From Delftia tsuruhatensis NBRC 16741 (lineage in GTDB: Bacteria > Pseudomonadota > Gammaproteobacteria > Burkholderiales > Burkholderiaceae_C): 33,560 nucleotides of DNA. The translations under genes were made by a program, and so were the position numbers. This document shows, one piece after another, positions 23,233-29,952 of this stretch; position 1 is the stretch's first letter; the number at the start of each line of letters is the position of its first letter. The stretch is taken from positions 1 through 33,560 of the forward strand of contig NZ_BCTO01000058.1 of the NCBI RefSeq assembly GCF_001571325.1, given 5' to 3'. Below the pieces are notes generated by a model, which was given only the letters and a program-made list of their open reading frames with translations, was not told where the DNA came from and did not search any database.

Positions 23233-23789
23233 TGGCCCAACTCAAGGCCTATGCCTGGCAGCTTCTCGCCCTGCTGTTGGCCGCATTGCTGCTGTGGCAG
23301 AGCGTTGGCCATCTGCTCGCTTTGCGCGTGGCCGACAAGGCCCGCGCCGACCTGGCGACCGAGCGCGCGGCCGCAGCTGCAGCGGCCGCTGCAACATCCG
23401 AGCGATATCGAAAACTGGAAGGCACCTACCGTGAAAACCTCGACACCATCGCCCGCGAATCTGGCCAAGCACAAGCCCGCGCTGCTGCTGACACTGACGC
23501 TGCCCGCGCTGCTGCTGGCCGGCTGCGCGGCGACCTCGCCAGCTACATCACCGCCCACCGTGCCGCCGCCCAGGCTCGCGCCGCTACCGGACAGTGCGCG
23601 CCAGACACCGCAGCCCTCGATCTGCTCGCCGAGCTGCAGCGCCGCGCTGATGAGCGAGCGGGAGAGCTGGCGCGCATTGCTGACGATGCCAGGAGCCGGG
23701 GCGGCGCATGTGAACGATCGTACGTGGCAGCCTCGGCGCTAATCGGAGCTGCTGCAGACGGAGGGGCTGTTGCAAGCAGTAGGAACTAG
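23229..23789 (+). CDS. Inner-membrane spanin Rz (DUF2514-like)
   Basis: The 186-residue i-spanin has one N-terminal membrane helix (about 8-28), then a long Ala/Arg/Glu-rich coiled coil spanning the periplasm. It joins the outer-membrane partner Rz1 to fuse inner and outer membranes in the last step of lysis. ATG 23229 overlaps the lipoprotein stop; ATG 23232 is the next codon. Rz1 is fully nested within the gene in another frame. Confidence 0.85.
   Translation: MMAQLKAYAWQLLALLLAALLLWQSVGHLLALRVADKARADLATERAAAAAAAAATSERYRKLEGTYRENLDTIARESGQAQARAAADTDAARAAAGRLRGDLASYITAHRAAAQARAATGQCAPDTAALDLLAELQRRADERAGELARIADDARSRGGACERSYVAASALIGAAADGGAVASSRN
23431..23742 (+). CDS. Outer-membrane spanin Rz1, nested inside Rz
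   Basis: The 103-residue lipoprotein precursor is encoded in another frame within Rz. It starts with GTG 23431, which has a strong GGAAGG site at the right distance (23418-23423). The hydrophobic core and lipobox Leu-Leu-Ala-Gly-Cys place the lipidated Cys at residue 32. The mature part begins with the proline-rich segment (Ser-Pro-Pro-Thr-Val-Pro-Pro-Pro) expected of Rz1. The long mature part (about 72 residues) continues almost to the end of Rz. The nested arrangement with Rz is the lambda type. Confidence 0.88.
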   Translation: MKTSTPSPANLAKHKPALLLTLTLPALLLAGCAATSPATSPPTVPPPRLAPLPDSARQTPQPSICSPSCSAALMSERESWRALLTMPGAGAAHVNDRTWQPRR

Positions 23790-23830
23790 CGTTTGATGGG
23801 GGGTAAAGCAATGATGCCGGACCGCTCACG

Positions 23831-23863
23831 AAAAAGCGCCTCTCTTTGTTGAAGAGAGGCGCT
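23831..23863 (-). terminator. Terminator for the minus-strand protease operon
   Basis: A perfect 12-bp stem (AGCGCCTCTCTT at 23835-23846 with AAGAGAGGCGCT at 23852-23863) has a 5-base loop. Reading the minus strand, it is followed by TTTTT (the As at 23831-23835). No T tract lies on the + side, so it mainly ends the minus-strand transcript. It also forms a barrier between convergent operons. Confidence 0.8.
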
Positions 23864-23883
23864 CTCATAGTTGTAAGTGTGGG

Positions 23884-24096
23884 TCAGGTCTTGCGTCCAA
23901 CTACACCTGAGATGGACGATTCAGGGTAGTACTGGGTACCGAACATCTGCTGTGTCGGCACAAACACGGTGGCATTCTTCATGAAGTCTGAAAGATTGCC
24001 ACTGAGAGCGGTGGTCGCCGTCTCAGACGACCCAGTCGCTGTTGAGGGGCGATACAGTTGGCTGGCGTCTGCGGAGCCTCGGAAGTAGTCGTTCAT
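23884..24096 (-). CDS. Small protein of unknown function, partner of the SDH-type protease
   Basis: The 70-residue polar protein is Ser/Thr-rich in the middle (Thr-Gly-Ser-Ser-Glu-Thr-Ala-Thr-Thr), with Met-Phe-Gly-Thr-Gln-Tyr-Tyr near the C-terminus and no membrane segment. The start at 24096 is preferred over ATG 24108 because it overlaps the protease stop as ATGA and has GGAG 6 bases upstream. Tight coupling to the protease suggests a substrate, inhibitor or adaptor. No family is recognised. Confidence 0.65.
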   Translation of the reverse strand: MNDYFRGSADASQLYRPSTATGSSETATTALSGNLSDFMKNATVFVPTQQMFGTQYYPESSISGVVGRKT

Positions 24097-25103
24097 ATTT
24101 TTCTCCATCCTTCAAAGCGGCGTTGGTCGTGAAGTGCGTCTTGCTGAAAAGGTATTTGCTGCATCGGTGCTCCTGGCTGCTGTACGTTGACCTTGGCTAG
24201 GATCCCTTCGGACACGTAGCGATGGCTTCCGAAGCCCACACTTTCGATGACTGCTCGAGGTAGTTCGTAGGCTACCGCCATCGATGCACCCAGCAAGCTA
24301 TGTGGGTCGAAGGGCTCAAGCAACTTCATCTCCTCGACGTAGCTAGCGTGAAGCTGTTTCAACACTGCATACAACTCGTCGCTAGGGTTCTCGATCTGGA
24401 GACCCAATTCTCTTGCTTCGCGTCTGTTGATAGTGTAGTCATGGCTGCCAGATTCGGCGCAGAGAAAATCGATGATTTGTGCGCTCTTTTCCTGGTCTTG
24501 CACCTGGCGCACCAGAAGTTTCTTCGCCAAGAAGCGGATCTGCTCCCGGGACCGGAACACGGTTCCCAGCACCAGGGGATGTACTTTGTTCGACAAGTCG
24601 ATCAGAAGCTGCGTCAGTGACGCTTCTGTTGCTCCGAAACCCTTAGCTGCTTCAAGGTAGCCACGTACAGCTTCAACACTGACCGGGACGCGGACGTGCG
24701 GTGCTTGGGGCACTGGAGGGTTAAGTGGATTGTTGACGCTAGGATCGATGGGGCCTAGGGCTGCCTGTTTGGTCATCACGATGCGGTTGGCACCCAGCGA
24801 GATGAGCGTGCCAGCACTAAGCGCCTTGGACGGGATGATCACCTCAAGCTCGTCACAGAAGGTGTGTAGCAGATTGATCAGTCGCCAAGCTACAGCCGTG
24901 TCACCACCGTTCGTTGTCAGTAGAAGCGAAAGCTTGGGGACAGGGCCTATGTGATCCAAGTGCTGTACAAAAAGATCCACGATCTCGGGAGAAATCTGCG
25001 TCTCCAGTTGACGTCGATCTCCTGTGATGTACGAGATGACTGTGGAGCCACGCATTGCGGCAAGGCGTTCAAGTAGAGGCTTTCGTGCTGCAAAAGATGA
25101 CAC
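24093..25103 (-). CDS. SDH-family Clp-fold serine protease
   Basis: The 336-residue protein resembles the serine dehydrogenase proteinase (SDH_sah) branch of the ClpP/SppA fold. Thr-Thr-Asn-Gly-Gly-Asp lies at 63-68 and corresponds to the SPGG turn. The putative nucleophile Ser96 is in Lys-Ala-Leu-Ser-Ala-Gly-Thr. Leu-Gly-Pro-Ile-Asp-Pro at 116-121 is diagnostic of the group. The last 150 residues are helical without transmembrane segments, so it is probably cytoplasmic or membrane-associated. GTG 25103 is chosen because AGGAG lies 8 bases upstream; GTG 25112 overlaps that site. It sits in the prophage cargo region, transcribed opposite to the late genes, with a LexA-type box upstream. Function in the lysogen is unknown. 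Confidence 0.82.
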   Translation of the reverse strand: MSSFAARKPLLERLAAMRGSTVISYITGDRRQLETQISPEIVDLFVQHLDHIGPVPKLSLLLTTNGGDTAVAWRLINLLHTFCDELEVIIPSKALSAGTLISLGANRIVMTKQAALGPIDPSVNNPLNPPVPQAPHVRVPVSVEAVRGYLEAAKGFGATEASLTQLLIDLSNKVHPLVLGTVFRSREQIRFLAKKLLVRQVQDQEKSAQIIDFLCAESGSHDYTINRREARELGLQIENPSDELYAVLKQLHASYVEEMKLLEPFDPHSLLGASMAVAYELPRAVIESVGFGSHRYVSEGILAKVNVQQPGAPMQQIPFQQDALHDQRRFEGWRKI

Positions 25104-25129
25104 TGATCTCACTCCTGATTTGGTCTTTT

Positions 25130-25147
25130 TGTAACTAATTAATTACA
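25130..25147. promoter_or_regulatory. Imperfect AT-rich palindrome upstream of the protease gene
   Basis: An 18-bp near-palindrome (TGTAACTAATTAATTACA, 16 of 18 positions symmetric) lies about 27 bases before GTG 25103 in the leader. It could be a second operator or a DNA element in the 5' untranslated region. Half of it resembles the LexA half-site CTGTAATT on the minus strand. Confidence 0.4.
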
Positions 25148-25168
25148 GTAAATCGAATTTTGGCGCGG

Positions 25169-25211
25169 ATGCTATCACAGCGCAAAGAGCCAAGCCTGTG
25201 CTTAATTACAG
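25169..25211 (-). promoter_or_regulatory. LexA/SOS box and candidate promoter of the protease operon
   Basis: CTGT-GCTTAATT-ACAG at 25196-25211 is an exact CTGT-N8-ACAG LexA box. On the minus strand, an extended -10-like TGATAGCAT (TAGCAT at 25174-25169) lies downstream. With an 18-base spacer the -35 falls at 25193-25198, so the box overlaps the -35 region, a usual repressing position. The -35 itself is weak. The box lies between umuC (ends at 25241) and the protease gene, so it can only serve the protease/small-protein pair. Confidence 0.6.
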
Positions 25212-25240
25212 CAGTCGAGGCCGCCGCTCACTGCACAACT

Positions 25241-26527
25241 TCACGCGCGCACTAGCGGGATGTCTTGCAGGTCAGTGGTGTACCTGGGTGTCCGGCGGTC
25301 CTGGCGCATCCCCCAGCCCGATTCCTGCAGCGCGCTGGCCATGCCCACGGTGCCTTTTCCGTATCGCGCGTTGAGGCGGTCCATAGCCTCCATCAGGGGG
25401 CTGTGGTCGCGCGCATAGACGTTGGAATCATCGAGCAATGAGGCTTGCTGCACGCCCACCGGCGAGAGATCCAGCAGCATCACACCGGCTTTCGATAGCT
25501 GATAACCGGGCTCGTAGATTTGGGCGATCCCGCTCGCAGCAGCCCGCAACAGCAAGGCTGTGTCACTGCTGGGTTGGGGCAGCTGGATGGTGGTGCTGCG
25601 GGCAAAGCGCGGGCTGTCGCGGAATGGGCTCGTGTGTGCAAACACATGAACAGCGCCGGCCCGGTGGTCTTGTGCGCGTAGTTTTTCGGCCGCCCTCTGC
25701 GCGAAGGTGGACACGGCCTCGACAAGCGGCGCGAGGTCACTGACCGGGCGGCCGAAAGATCGCGTGCAGGCAATCTGCTGCTTGGGTGGTGGCTCGTGTT
25801 CCAGGCTCAGGCAGGGCTTACCTTGCAACTCGCGCGCTGTTCGTTCAAGCACCACTCCAAAATGGGCGCGCAGCAGCGACTGCGGTGCCCGAGCAAGGTC
25901 CCACGCCGTGAAGATCTTGTGATCCAGGAGGCGCATCTTGATGCGCCGGCCCACGCCCCAGACCTCGCTTACAGGGACACTTTCCAGCAACGACTGAAGC
26001 TGTGCCGGCGCGAGCTCGGTCAGGTTGCATACCTGGGCCAGTGAGGCGGGGTAGCTGCCCGGTATTCGCTCTGCATCCTTGGCCACATGGTTTGCAAGCT
26101 TTGCCAGGGTCTTTGTGGGGCCGATGCCGATGCATGTGGGGATGCCGACGCCGCGCAAGATGCGGTCACGGATCGCCCAGGATCTACGTGTCACGTCGCG
26201 CACCCCTGAAAGCCCGATGAAGCACTCATCAATGCTGTATATCTCTTGCTCTGGGCCGAGGCCAGCCGCGAGAGACATCAAGCGGTCGCTCATGTCTCCG
26301 TACAGCACGAAATTTGCGGACAGTGCAACAAGGCCCTGATGAATGCGATGCTTGATCTGAAAGAAGGGCTCGCCCATCTTGATCCCGAGGGCCTTGGCTT
26401 CCTCCGAGCGGGCGATGGCGCAGCCATCGTTGTTGCTCAGGACGATTACAGGCAGGCCCTTGAGCGCTGGGCGGAACACGCGCTCGCAACTCACGTAGAA
26501 ATTGTTGCCGTCCAGCAGCGCGAACAT
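25241..26527 (-). CDS. umuC: Y-family DNA polymerase, UmuC-like (Pol V catalytic subunit)
   Basis: The 428-residue translesion polymerase, full length for UmuC, copies damaged DNA together with cleaved UmuD. The first metal ligand Asp6 is in Ala-Leu-Leu-Asp-Gly-Asn-Asn-Phe-Tyr. The catalytic pair Asp100-Glu101 is in Tyr-Ser-Ile-Asp-Glu-Cys-Phe. Helix-hairpin-helix and little-finger regions follow, and the C-terminal DUF4113-type tail (Leu-Asp-Leu-Ser-Pro, then Gly-Lys-Gly-Thr-Val) is intact. The gene lies 9 bases after umuD in one operon. In a prophage it may raise mutation or damage tolerance of the lysogen. Confidence 0.95.
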   Translation of the reverse strand: MFALLDGNNFYVSCERVFRPALKGLPVIVLSNNDGCAIARSEEAKALGIKMGEPFFQIKHRIHQGLVALSANFVLYGDMSDRLMSLAAGLGPEQEIYSIDECFIGLSGVRDVTRRSWAIRDRILRGVGIPTCIGIGPTKTLAKLANHVAKDAERIPGSYPASLAQVCNLTELAPAQLQSLLESVPVSEVWGVGRRIKMRLLDHKIFTAWDLARAPQSLLRAHFGVVLERTARELQGKPCLSLEHEPPPKQQIACTRSFGRPVSDLAPLVEAVSTFAQRAAEKLRAQDHRAGAVHVFAHTSPFRDSPRFARSTTIQLPQPSSDTALLLRAAASGIAQIYEPGYQLSKAGVMLLDLSPVGVQQASLLDDSNVYARDHSPLMEAMDRLNARYGKGTVGMASALQESGWGMRQDRRTPRYTTDLQDIPLVRA

Positions 26528-26536
26528 GGCCTGATC

Positions 26537-26977
26537 TCACAGGGTGCGGAACGACTTGACGGCGCACGTCACAACGCCCCAGATCTCCAACTGCTGTCCT
26601 TCTTTCGCTCGAATGTCGGGATAGGTGGGGTTCTCGGGCCGAAGCATCACCTGGTCAAACCGGCTCCACAGCCGCTTGCATGTGAAGTCGCCATCGACCT
26701 CGGCGACCACGATATCCCCGTGCTGCGGCCGCAGGTACTTGTCCACAACCAGCAGGTCACCATCAAAGATGCCTGCCCCGGTCATCGAATCACCGCGCAC
26801 ACGCAGGAGGAAAGTGCACTGCGGGTGCTTGACCATGAGCTTGGCTAAGTCCAGCCGTGCGCAGGCAAAGTCTTCAGCGGGGCTGGGGAAGCCGGCTCGC
26901 ACTGCGCTATCTGGGGCCGGGAGCAGCGAGGGTGCCATGCGGATTTGCACGGGGCTGGTGGTGGTGATGGTGGTCAT
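26537..26977 (-). CDS. umuD: UmuD-like autocleaving protein (S24 peptidase)
   Basis: The 146-residue protein is a LexA-fold partner of UmuC. RecA filaments stimulate self-cleavage, expected at Ala28-Gly29, just before the Phe-Pro-Ser-Pro-Ala segment that matches E. coli UmuD. The catalytic Ser64 is in Gly-Asp-Ser-Met and Lys101 in Phe-Thr-Cys-Lys-Arg-Leu, spaced as in UmuD. Asp-Gly-Asp-Leu-Leu-Val-Val-Asp is the conserved core strand. There is no N-terminal DNA-binding domain, so it is UmuD and not LexA or a cI-type repressor. A perfect LexA box lies 16 bases upstream of the ATG. Confidence 0.94.
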   Translation of the reverse strand: MTTITTTSPVQIRMAPSLLPAPDSAVRAGFPSPAEDFACARLDLAKLMVKHPQCTFLLRVRGDSMTGAGIFDGDLLVVDKYLRPQHGDIVVAEVDGDFTCKRLWSRFDQVMLRPENPTYPDIRAKEGQQLEIWGVVTCAVKSFRTL

Positions 26978-26993
26978 CGGGGGCTTTCGTTTG

Positions 26994-27009
26994 CTGTATG
27001 AATGTACAG
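26994..27009 (-). promoter_or_regulatory. LexA/SOS box of the umuDC operon
   Basis: CTGT-ATGAATGT-ACAG is an exact CTGT-N8-ACAG LexA binding site, 16 bases upstream of the umuD ATG. This position matches SOS control of umuDC in other proteobacteria. Confidence 0.88.
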
Positions 27010-27474
27010 TAAAAACGAAGGCCCGGTAGTCGGTAATCGCTTACATTGTGCGGTCAGTGTTGGCGTAACATTTAGCGTAGCATTTGCGCAAGATAATCAA
27101 TTTTCTAGAGAGCGTATCCGCCGATGCATCATGGGCGTGTGCGCCGACAGATCAGGGGCCGGAGAGGGCTGTGTGCTTTGCGAGAGGTCGCTCATTGGCT
27201 TGGGAATCAACAGGTTGCAGCGGCGCGAAGGTGCCGGGCAAGGCCTGCCTGGATGGCGCGGGGCCGCAGGAAGGCGCGAATGTTCTTGTAGGGTACTTGC
27301 CGCCTTCGGCCACCTCAGTCAGAGGTGGGCGCGATGCCGGTGAAGGGGGACATTATTCCACGGGGTGTTGAGCGGGGCTTGGGGATGGTGTTCGTGGCCG
27401 TGCCACTGCAGAGCAACGGGTGGAATTGCGAATGCTTTCAATCTCCTGCCGGTGATAGGATGCATGAAACTTCA
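27010..27474. other. Gene-poor gap between umuDC and the AbiE pair; possible prophage end
   Basis: No convincing gene is visible in about 465 bases. A two-copy imperfect 12-bp tandem repeat (GCGTAACATTTA, GCGTAGCATTTG) lies at 27063-27086 near the umuD side and could be a binding site. A 7-bp inverted repeat (CCACCTC/GAGGTGG) lies at 27310-27328 without a T tract. A short minus-strand frame (27152-27313) has ordinary codons but no recognised family. The stretch may contain a phage-chromosome junction, but no attachment core could be identified. Confidence 0.4.
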
Positions 27475-28101
27475 ATGAAAAATCCAGCCATCATGCGTGT
27501 CGGCCGTTCTTCTGCTGAACCCTTGCGGGGAGGTGCTGCACTCCTGGCGGAAGAGCTGCGCCCTGGTGGCGTGTACCGACGCGAAGACCTGGCACCGCTT
27601 TCCACGGCGGTAGACCGGCATCTGAGTGAGCTGGTGGCTGGCGGAAGATTGAAGAAGTTGGCGCAAGGGCTGTATCACGCACCCAAGCAGTCCGATTTCG
27701 GGCCGCTGCCACCTGCTGACGATCAAGTGGTCCAGAGCTTTCTGCGGGACAGCGATTTCCTGTTGTTTTCGCCTTCCGCCTTCAATGCGGTGGGTGTCGG
27801 TACCACGCAGCTGTACAACAGCACCTGGGTCTACAACCGCAAGCGGCACGGCATCTTTCGGTTGGGCAATCGTGATTTCGACTTTCGGGTAAAGCCCCGT
27901 TTTCCAAAGAAACTCAGCCCCGAGTTCCTGTTCGTGGACTTGCTCAACAACCTGGATGAGCTGGCTGAAGATGGGGAACTGGTTCTTGGGCAGGCGCGCA
28001 AAAAGATGCCGTCATTTGATGCCGATCGGCTGCGCCGGGCGATTGAGCGCTATGCCAACGCGGCTACGCGAAAAATCTTGAGGGAGTGGAGCGGTGGCTG
28101 A
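27475..28101 (+). CDS. AbiEi-like antitoxin (DUF6088 family)
   Basis: The protein has about 208 residues. A winged-helix domain lies in the first 75 residues (Val-Tyr-Arg-Arg-Glu-Asp-Leu, then His-Leu-Ser-Glu-Leu-Val-x-Gly-Gly-Arg-Leu-Lys-Lys-Leu, Gly-Leu-Tyr, Pro-Lys). A C-terminal domain follows, with Phe-Ser-Pro-Ser-Ala-Phe-Asn and Phe-Arg-Val-Lys-Pro-Arg-Phe. In type IV AbiE systems such proteins repress their operon and antagonise the nucleotidyltransferase toxin. The gene overlaps the toxin by 8 bases. The start is uncertain: ATG 27460 and ATG 27493 are in-frame alternatives and no site has a strong ribosome binding site. Confidence 0.85.
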   Translation: MKNPAIMRVGRSSAEPLRGGAALLAEELRPGGVYRREDLAPLSTAVDRHLSELVAGGRLKKLAQGLYHAPKQSDFGPLPPADDQVVQSFLRDSDFLLFSPSAFNAVGVGTTQLYNSTWVYNRKRHGIFRLGNRDFDFRVKPRFPKKLSPEFLFVDLLNNLDELAEDGELVLGQARKKMPSFDADRLRRAIERYANAATRKILREWSGG

Positions 28102-29038
28102 TTTTCTTCACGAGCGCAGGGATTTCGACCAACTCCTCTCGTTGGTGGCCGACGAGCGTGGTTTGGCTCCTGTGCTGGTGGAAAAAGACTACTGGATCAT
28201 GCATTGCCTCTGGGGTCTTCAGGCCCAGGGGCTGCGGTTCGAGCTGAAGGGCGGCACATCGCTGTCCAAGGGCTTCGGTGTCATCCATCGTTTTTCCGAA
28301 GACATCGATATCCGCATCGACCCGCCGCAAGGAATGGACGTCAAGACAGGCCGCAATCACGACAAGCCCGCTCACGTCGAATCACGGCGAGCCTATTACG
28401 ACGCGCTCGCGCAAACCATCTGCATTCCCGGTGTGGTCGAAGTTCAGCGGGATCGCCTGTTTGACGATGACAAGATGCGCAGCGCCGGGATCCGGTTGTT
28501 CTACACGCCAAGAACGGCGGCGCTTGCGGGGATCAAGGACGGCATCCTGTTGGAATTGGGATTCGATGACACGGCACCCAATCGCGCAGTGACCATCTCT
28601 TCGTGGGCCTTGGAGGCTGCCATGGGGCGCGATATCCCGCTGCGGGACAACCGTGCGGTGAATGTGCCTTGCTATGCACCGACGCACACTTTCGTCGAAA
28701 AATTGCAGACCATCTCCACCAAGTACCGCAGGCTGGATGCAAGCCGGGCATTTCCTGCCAACTTCCTGCGGCATTACTACGATGTGTATTGCCTCCTGGG
28801 CATGGAGGAAGTGCAGGGCTTCATCGGAACACCGGCCTATCAGCAACGCAAGATCGAGCGGTTCCGTTCCGGAGATGAGCTGGCTATCTCCCTCAACCCG
28901 GCATTTGTGCTGGCCGATGCTGCTCAATGCGACCGTTTTGCGCAGGAGTACCGCAAGACACGGGCCTTGTATTACCAAGGACAGCCGGATTTCGACCTTC
29001 TTCTGGCCCGCATCCGCGAGCACATCCATGTGCTGTGA
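28094..29038 (+). CDS. AbiEii nucleotidyltransferase toxin
   Basis: The 314-residue protein is of the AbiEii/AbiGii family. It has Val-Glu-Lys-Asp-Tyr-Trp at about 29-34, Leu-Lys-Gly-Gly-Thr-Ser-Leu-Ser-Lys at 51-59, and the nucleotidyltransferase Ser-Glu-Asp-Ile-Asp-Ile at 68-73 with metal ligands Asp70 and Asp72. The later Lys-Leu-Gln-Thr-Ile-Ser motif is also typical. AbiEii toxins transfer nucleotides to RNA, tRNA in studied relatives, and cause growth arrest during phage infection. GTG 28094 overlaps the antitoxin stop and has GGAG upstream. All motifs are intact. Confidence 0.9.
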   Translation: MADFLHERRDFDQLLSLVADERGLAPVLVEKDYWIMHCLWGLQAQGLRFELKGGTSLSKGFGVIHRFSEDIDIRIDPPQGMDVKTGRNHDKPAHVESRRAYYDALAQTICIPGVVEVQRDRLFDDDKMRSAGIRLFYTPRTAALAGIKDGILLELGFDDTAPNRAVTISSWALEAAMGRDIPLRDNRAVNVPCYAPTHTFVEKLQTISTKYRRLDASRAFPANFLRHYYDVYCLLGMEEVQGFIGTPAYQQRKIERFRSGDELAISLNPAFVLADAAQCDRFAQEYRKTRALYYQGQPDFDLLLARIREHIHVL

Positions 29039-29059
29039 TGGGCACAGGAATCCTTGATG

Positions 29060-29079
29060 AAAAAGGACTCAATAGTCCT
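29060..29079 (-). terminator. Terminator of the GntR-family gene
   Basis: A 6-bp stem AGGACT/AGTCCT (29064-29079) with a 4-base loop is followed, on the minus strand, by a T tract (As at 29060-29064). It lies about 55 bases past the regulator stop. Confidence 0.65.
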
Positions 29080-29133
29080 CATGGTCTTGCATAGGGATGG
29101 CCCGCCTGCCTGACGGGCAAGTCTCCGTGTTCC

Positions 29134-29847
29134 CTAAGCCCGCAGCCCCGCCACCACCCACTCCTGCGGAAACTCCATCCCATCATCCTTGGCAATCTTC
29201 CTGAGGATATGCAGGCAGGCGCTTTGCAGGTCCTGCACCACGGCCTGCCGGGCGGCGGGGCCATCCCTTTGCTCCAGCGCATGGATCAGCCGGATGTGGG
29301 GATGTTCGGCCGCGCGGGCGTAGGTGCCACGGTACAGGTAGCGCACGGAGGGGCCGCACTTGAGCCACAGCAGGCCGATGAGGCTGGCCAGCACGGGCTG
29401 CTGCGCGGCTTCGATGATGGAGAAGTGGAAGCGCTCGTTGGCGATCAGCGTGGCGTCGTCGTCCACGGCGATGGATTTTTCCAGGTCCTGGTGCAGCCGG
29501 GTGAGGGTGTCGATGAAGCCCTGGCCCGGATGGCGGCTGGCGGCGGCTGCGGCGGCGCGGCCTTCCAGTTCGATGCGCAGGGCGATGATTTCCACGTACT
29601 GCTCCACGCTGAGCACGGGCACGGTGGCCACGCCGCGGTCGTCCAGGTCCAGGGCGCCTTCGGAGGCCAGGCGCTGTATGGCATCGCGCACGGGCGTGGG
29701 GCTGATGCCGAACTCTTCGGCCAGGCTGCGGTAGACGAGGCGCTGCGCGGGTTGCAGCTGGCCTCTCACGATGGCGTCACGGATCTGCAGATAGGTTTTT
29801 TCGGCAAGGGTCTGATTGGTTCGGATCTGTGAAAAAACGCTGGACAT
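29134..29847 (-). CDS. GntR-family regulator, FCD subfamily
   Basis: The 237-residue repressor-type regulator has a winged HTH at about 15-85. It includes Ala-Ile-Val-Arg-Gly-Gln-Leu-x-Pro-Ala-Gln-Arg-Leu and Leu-Ala-Glu-Glu-Phe-Gly-Ile-Ser-Pro-Thr-Pro-Val-Arg-Asp-Ala, the classic GntR pattern. A helical FCD ligand domain spans about 95-220, with Arg-Ile-Glu-Leu-Glu-Gly and metal-binding His residues expected around the Arg-Phe-His and His-Pro-His motifs. It is divergent from the SMP-30 gene and probably senses a sugar acid or lactone of that pathway. The start is ATG 29847. Confidence 0.9.
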   Translation of the reverse strand: MSSVFSQIRTNQTLAEKTYLQIRDAIVRGQLQPAQRLVYRSLAEEFGISPTPVRDAIQRLASEGALDLDDRGVATVPVLSVEQYVEIIALRIELEGRAAAAAASRHPGQGFIDTLTRLHQDLEKSIAVDDDATLIANERFHFSIIEAAQQPVLASLIGLLWLKCGPSVRYLYRGTYARAAEHPHIRLIHALEQRDGPAARQAVVQDLQSACLHILRKIAKDDGMEFPQEWVVAGLRA

Positions 29848-29952
29848 CGGGCCTCCGCAACTGCTTGGGCGCAATGGTACCTCCCGGGGAAGGACGGTTT
29901 GTTCATGGCCACGGTGTGTGGCTGTGCCAAGGGCTAACCCTGTAATTGGTGT

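Larger units (their letters stand above)
1..29038. mobile_element. Siphovirus prophage, late region plus cargo (partial; right end uncertain)
   Basis: Gene content and order are those of an HK97/lambda-type temperate siphovirus: antiterminator, HNH nuclease, terminase, portal, protease, capsid, connector, tail, lysis, then cargo on the opposite strand. The left end lies outside the window, since integrase, repressor and replication genes are absent. The right end is not fixed. It could fall between umuD and the AbiE pair (26978-27474) or after AbiEii (29039-29133), before clearly chromosomal metabolic genes. No tRNA gene or att repeat was recognised at either place. Confidence 0.8.

Noticed and set aside
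26537..26977. Prophage cI/LexA-type repressor
   Set aside because: The protein lacks an N-terminal DNA-binding domain and matches UmuD in size, cleavage region and linkage to umuC.
27152..27313. Short minus-strand ORF (53 codons from GTG) in the gap before AbiE
   Set aside because: No family, no ribosome binding site and no ATG. It could be a gene remnant but cannot be supported.
27002..27371. Two + strand ORFs in the umuD-AbiE gap
   Set aside because: They overlap each other in different frames, begin inside the umuDC control region, and are Cys/Gly/Arg-rich without domain features.
29039..29133. Right attachment site after AbiEii
   Set aside because: No tRNA fragment or repeat could be matched to any left-end sequence, which lies outside the window.
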